From NCBI RefSeq assembly GCF_002736205.1, contig NZ_CP024091.1, forward strand, positions 2,973,555 to 3,037,554: DNA of 64,000 nucleotides, given 5' to 3'. Below the pieces are notes generated by a model, which worked only from the letters and a program-made list of their open reading frames with translations, did not search any database and was not told where the DNA came from. Shown here one piece after another: positions 63,674 through 64,000 of the stretch. The translations under genes were made by a program, and so were the position numbers. This stretch comes from Pedobacter ginsengisoli (GTDB lineage Bacteria; Bacteroidota; Bacteroidia; Sphingobacteriales; Sphingobacteriaceae). Numbering within the stretch: the first letter of the stretch is position 1; each line of letters begins with the position of its first letter.

Positions 63674-64000
63674 TTATTTTGCAAAAAACAACCTATGTGA
63701 ATTCACCAAAACGTGAACTAAGCCTGTTGTTGATTCTACTCCCGATGTTTGAACCAGTGTACGGGCACCAACATCATTAGGAATCTCTGAGGCCACAAAA
63801 GGCTCATCAAGAGGTTTGTACAAAAAGTTAAAATACATTACCCTTGGCAATACCGTGCTATTGGAGTTATATCCAAGTTTAGGATCATCCGTAGACTCGT
63901 ATGAAACTACCGCTTTTGAAGGTGTCTTTTGTGTATCGAACATCTTACCATTCTCGGTCAGGTCATTATAGCTCACTCGTTTTGGTAGCATATAAACATT
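63674..64000 (-). CDS. C-terminal part of a probable fasciclin-type surface protein
   Basis: The frame is open to the window edge (109 codons visible), so the N-terminus lies beyond it. The visible part has no membrane segment and ends TGLVHVLVNSHRLFFAK, which resembles the end of a fasciclin domain. It lies 29 bases upstream of the DUF5007 gene, in the same direction. The family call is tentative. Confidence 0.5.
   Translation of the reverse strand, partial: NVYMLPKRVSYNDLTENGKMFDTQKTPSKAVVSYESTDDPKLGYNSNSTVLPRVMYFNFLYKPLDEPFVASEIPNDVGARTLVQTSGVESTTGLVHVLVNSHRLFFAK

Noticed and set aside
62995..63780. Long plus-strand frame (261 codons) opposite the DUF5007 gene
   Set aside because: It is antisense to a well-supported lipoprotein gene and has no recognisable domain or signal.

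Overview
The window looks like chromosomal DNA of a Bacteroidota member, most likely a Pedobacter-like Sphingobacteriaceae. The evidence is AT-rich coding DNA, a SusC/SusD pair driven by an ECF sigma factor and a FecR anti-sigma, a type IX secretion sorting domain, promoter boxes of the Bacteroidota form TAnnTTTG, and no obvious Shine-Dalgarno sequences. I saw no phage, insertion sequence, CRISPR array or rRNA. One tRNA gene is present.

Layout. 1-9684 (minus) is a polysaccharide-utilisation locus: sigma factor, FecR, STN-type SusC, SusD and a GH35 beta-galactosidase cut by the window edge. 10214-10293 is tRNA-Leu(CAA). 10339-17996 (minus) holds a DUF3817 protein and then a tight probable operon: two glycosyltransferases, a membrane protein, a GH3-family protein, dxr, rseP and hscB. 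18210-22755 groups a DUF1080 protein, a large sugar dehydrogenase-PKD-cytochrome c protein and a Tat-exported Gfo/Idh/MocA oxidoreductase, which fit periplasmic sugar oxidation. 23074-29237 (minus) is an L,D-transpeptidase, a BatA-type membrane protein, a dihydroorotase-like protein without its metal ligands, an acidic unknown and a DUF4199 protein. 29319-31943 is an outer-membrane barrel protein. 32140-35459 is a second sigma/FecR system whose third gene carries an STN domain but no TonB receptor.

35672-43085 (plus) is the complete histidine operon hisG-D-C-B-H-A-F-IE, with HisB and HisIE both bifunctional. It is preceded by a near-ideal promoter and a 20-codon His-rich leader peptide (five His in seven codons) folded into nested RNA stems. 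This looks like a translation-coupled attenuator and is the most interesting regulatory element here. A WD40 gene follows hisIE by only 4 bases.

44050-53178 carries mostly plus-strand housekeeping genes: OsmC, NlpC/P60, universal stress protein, ferredoxin, a LuxC-like acyl-CoA reductase, a T9SS cargo protein, FtsE, GrpE-DnaJ and Ppx/GppA. 53175-62521 (minus) contains Maf, a Spy-like protein, KdsC, IscX, an adrenodoxin-type ferredoxin, a DUF2520 protein and the cytochrome c maturation genes ccmF, ccmE, ccmD-like and ccmC. The ccm set is split by msrA and a glutamate dehydrogenase gene, and its CcmE carries the variant CxxxY haem motif. The right edge holds a DUF5007 lipoprotein and the 3' end of a probable fasciclin-type surface protein, the tail of another SusC/D-type locus.
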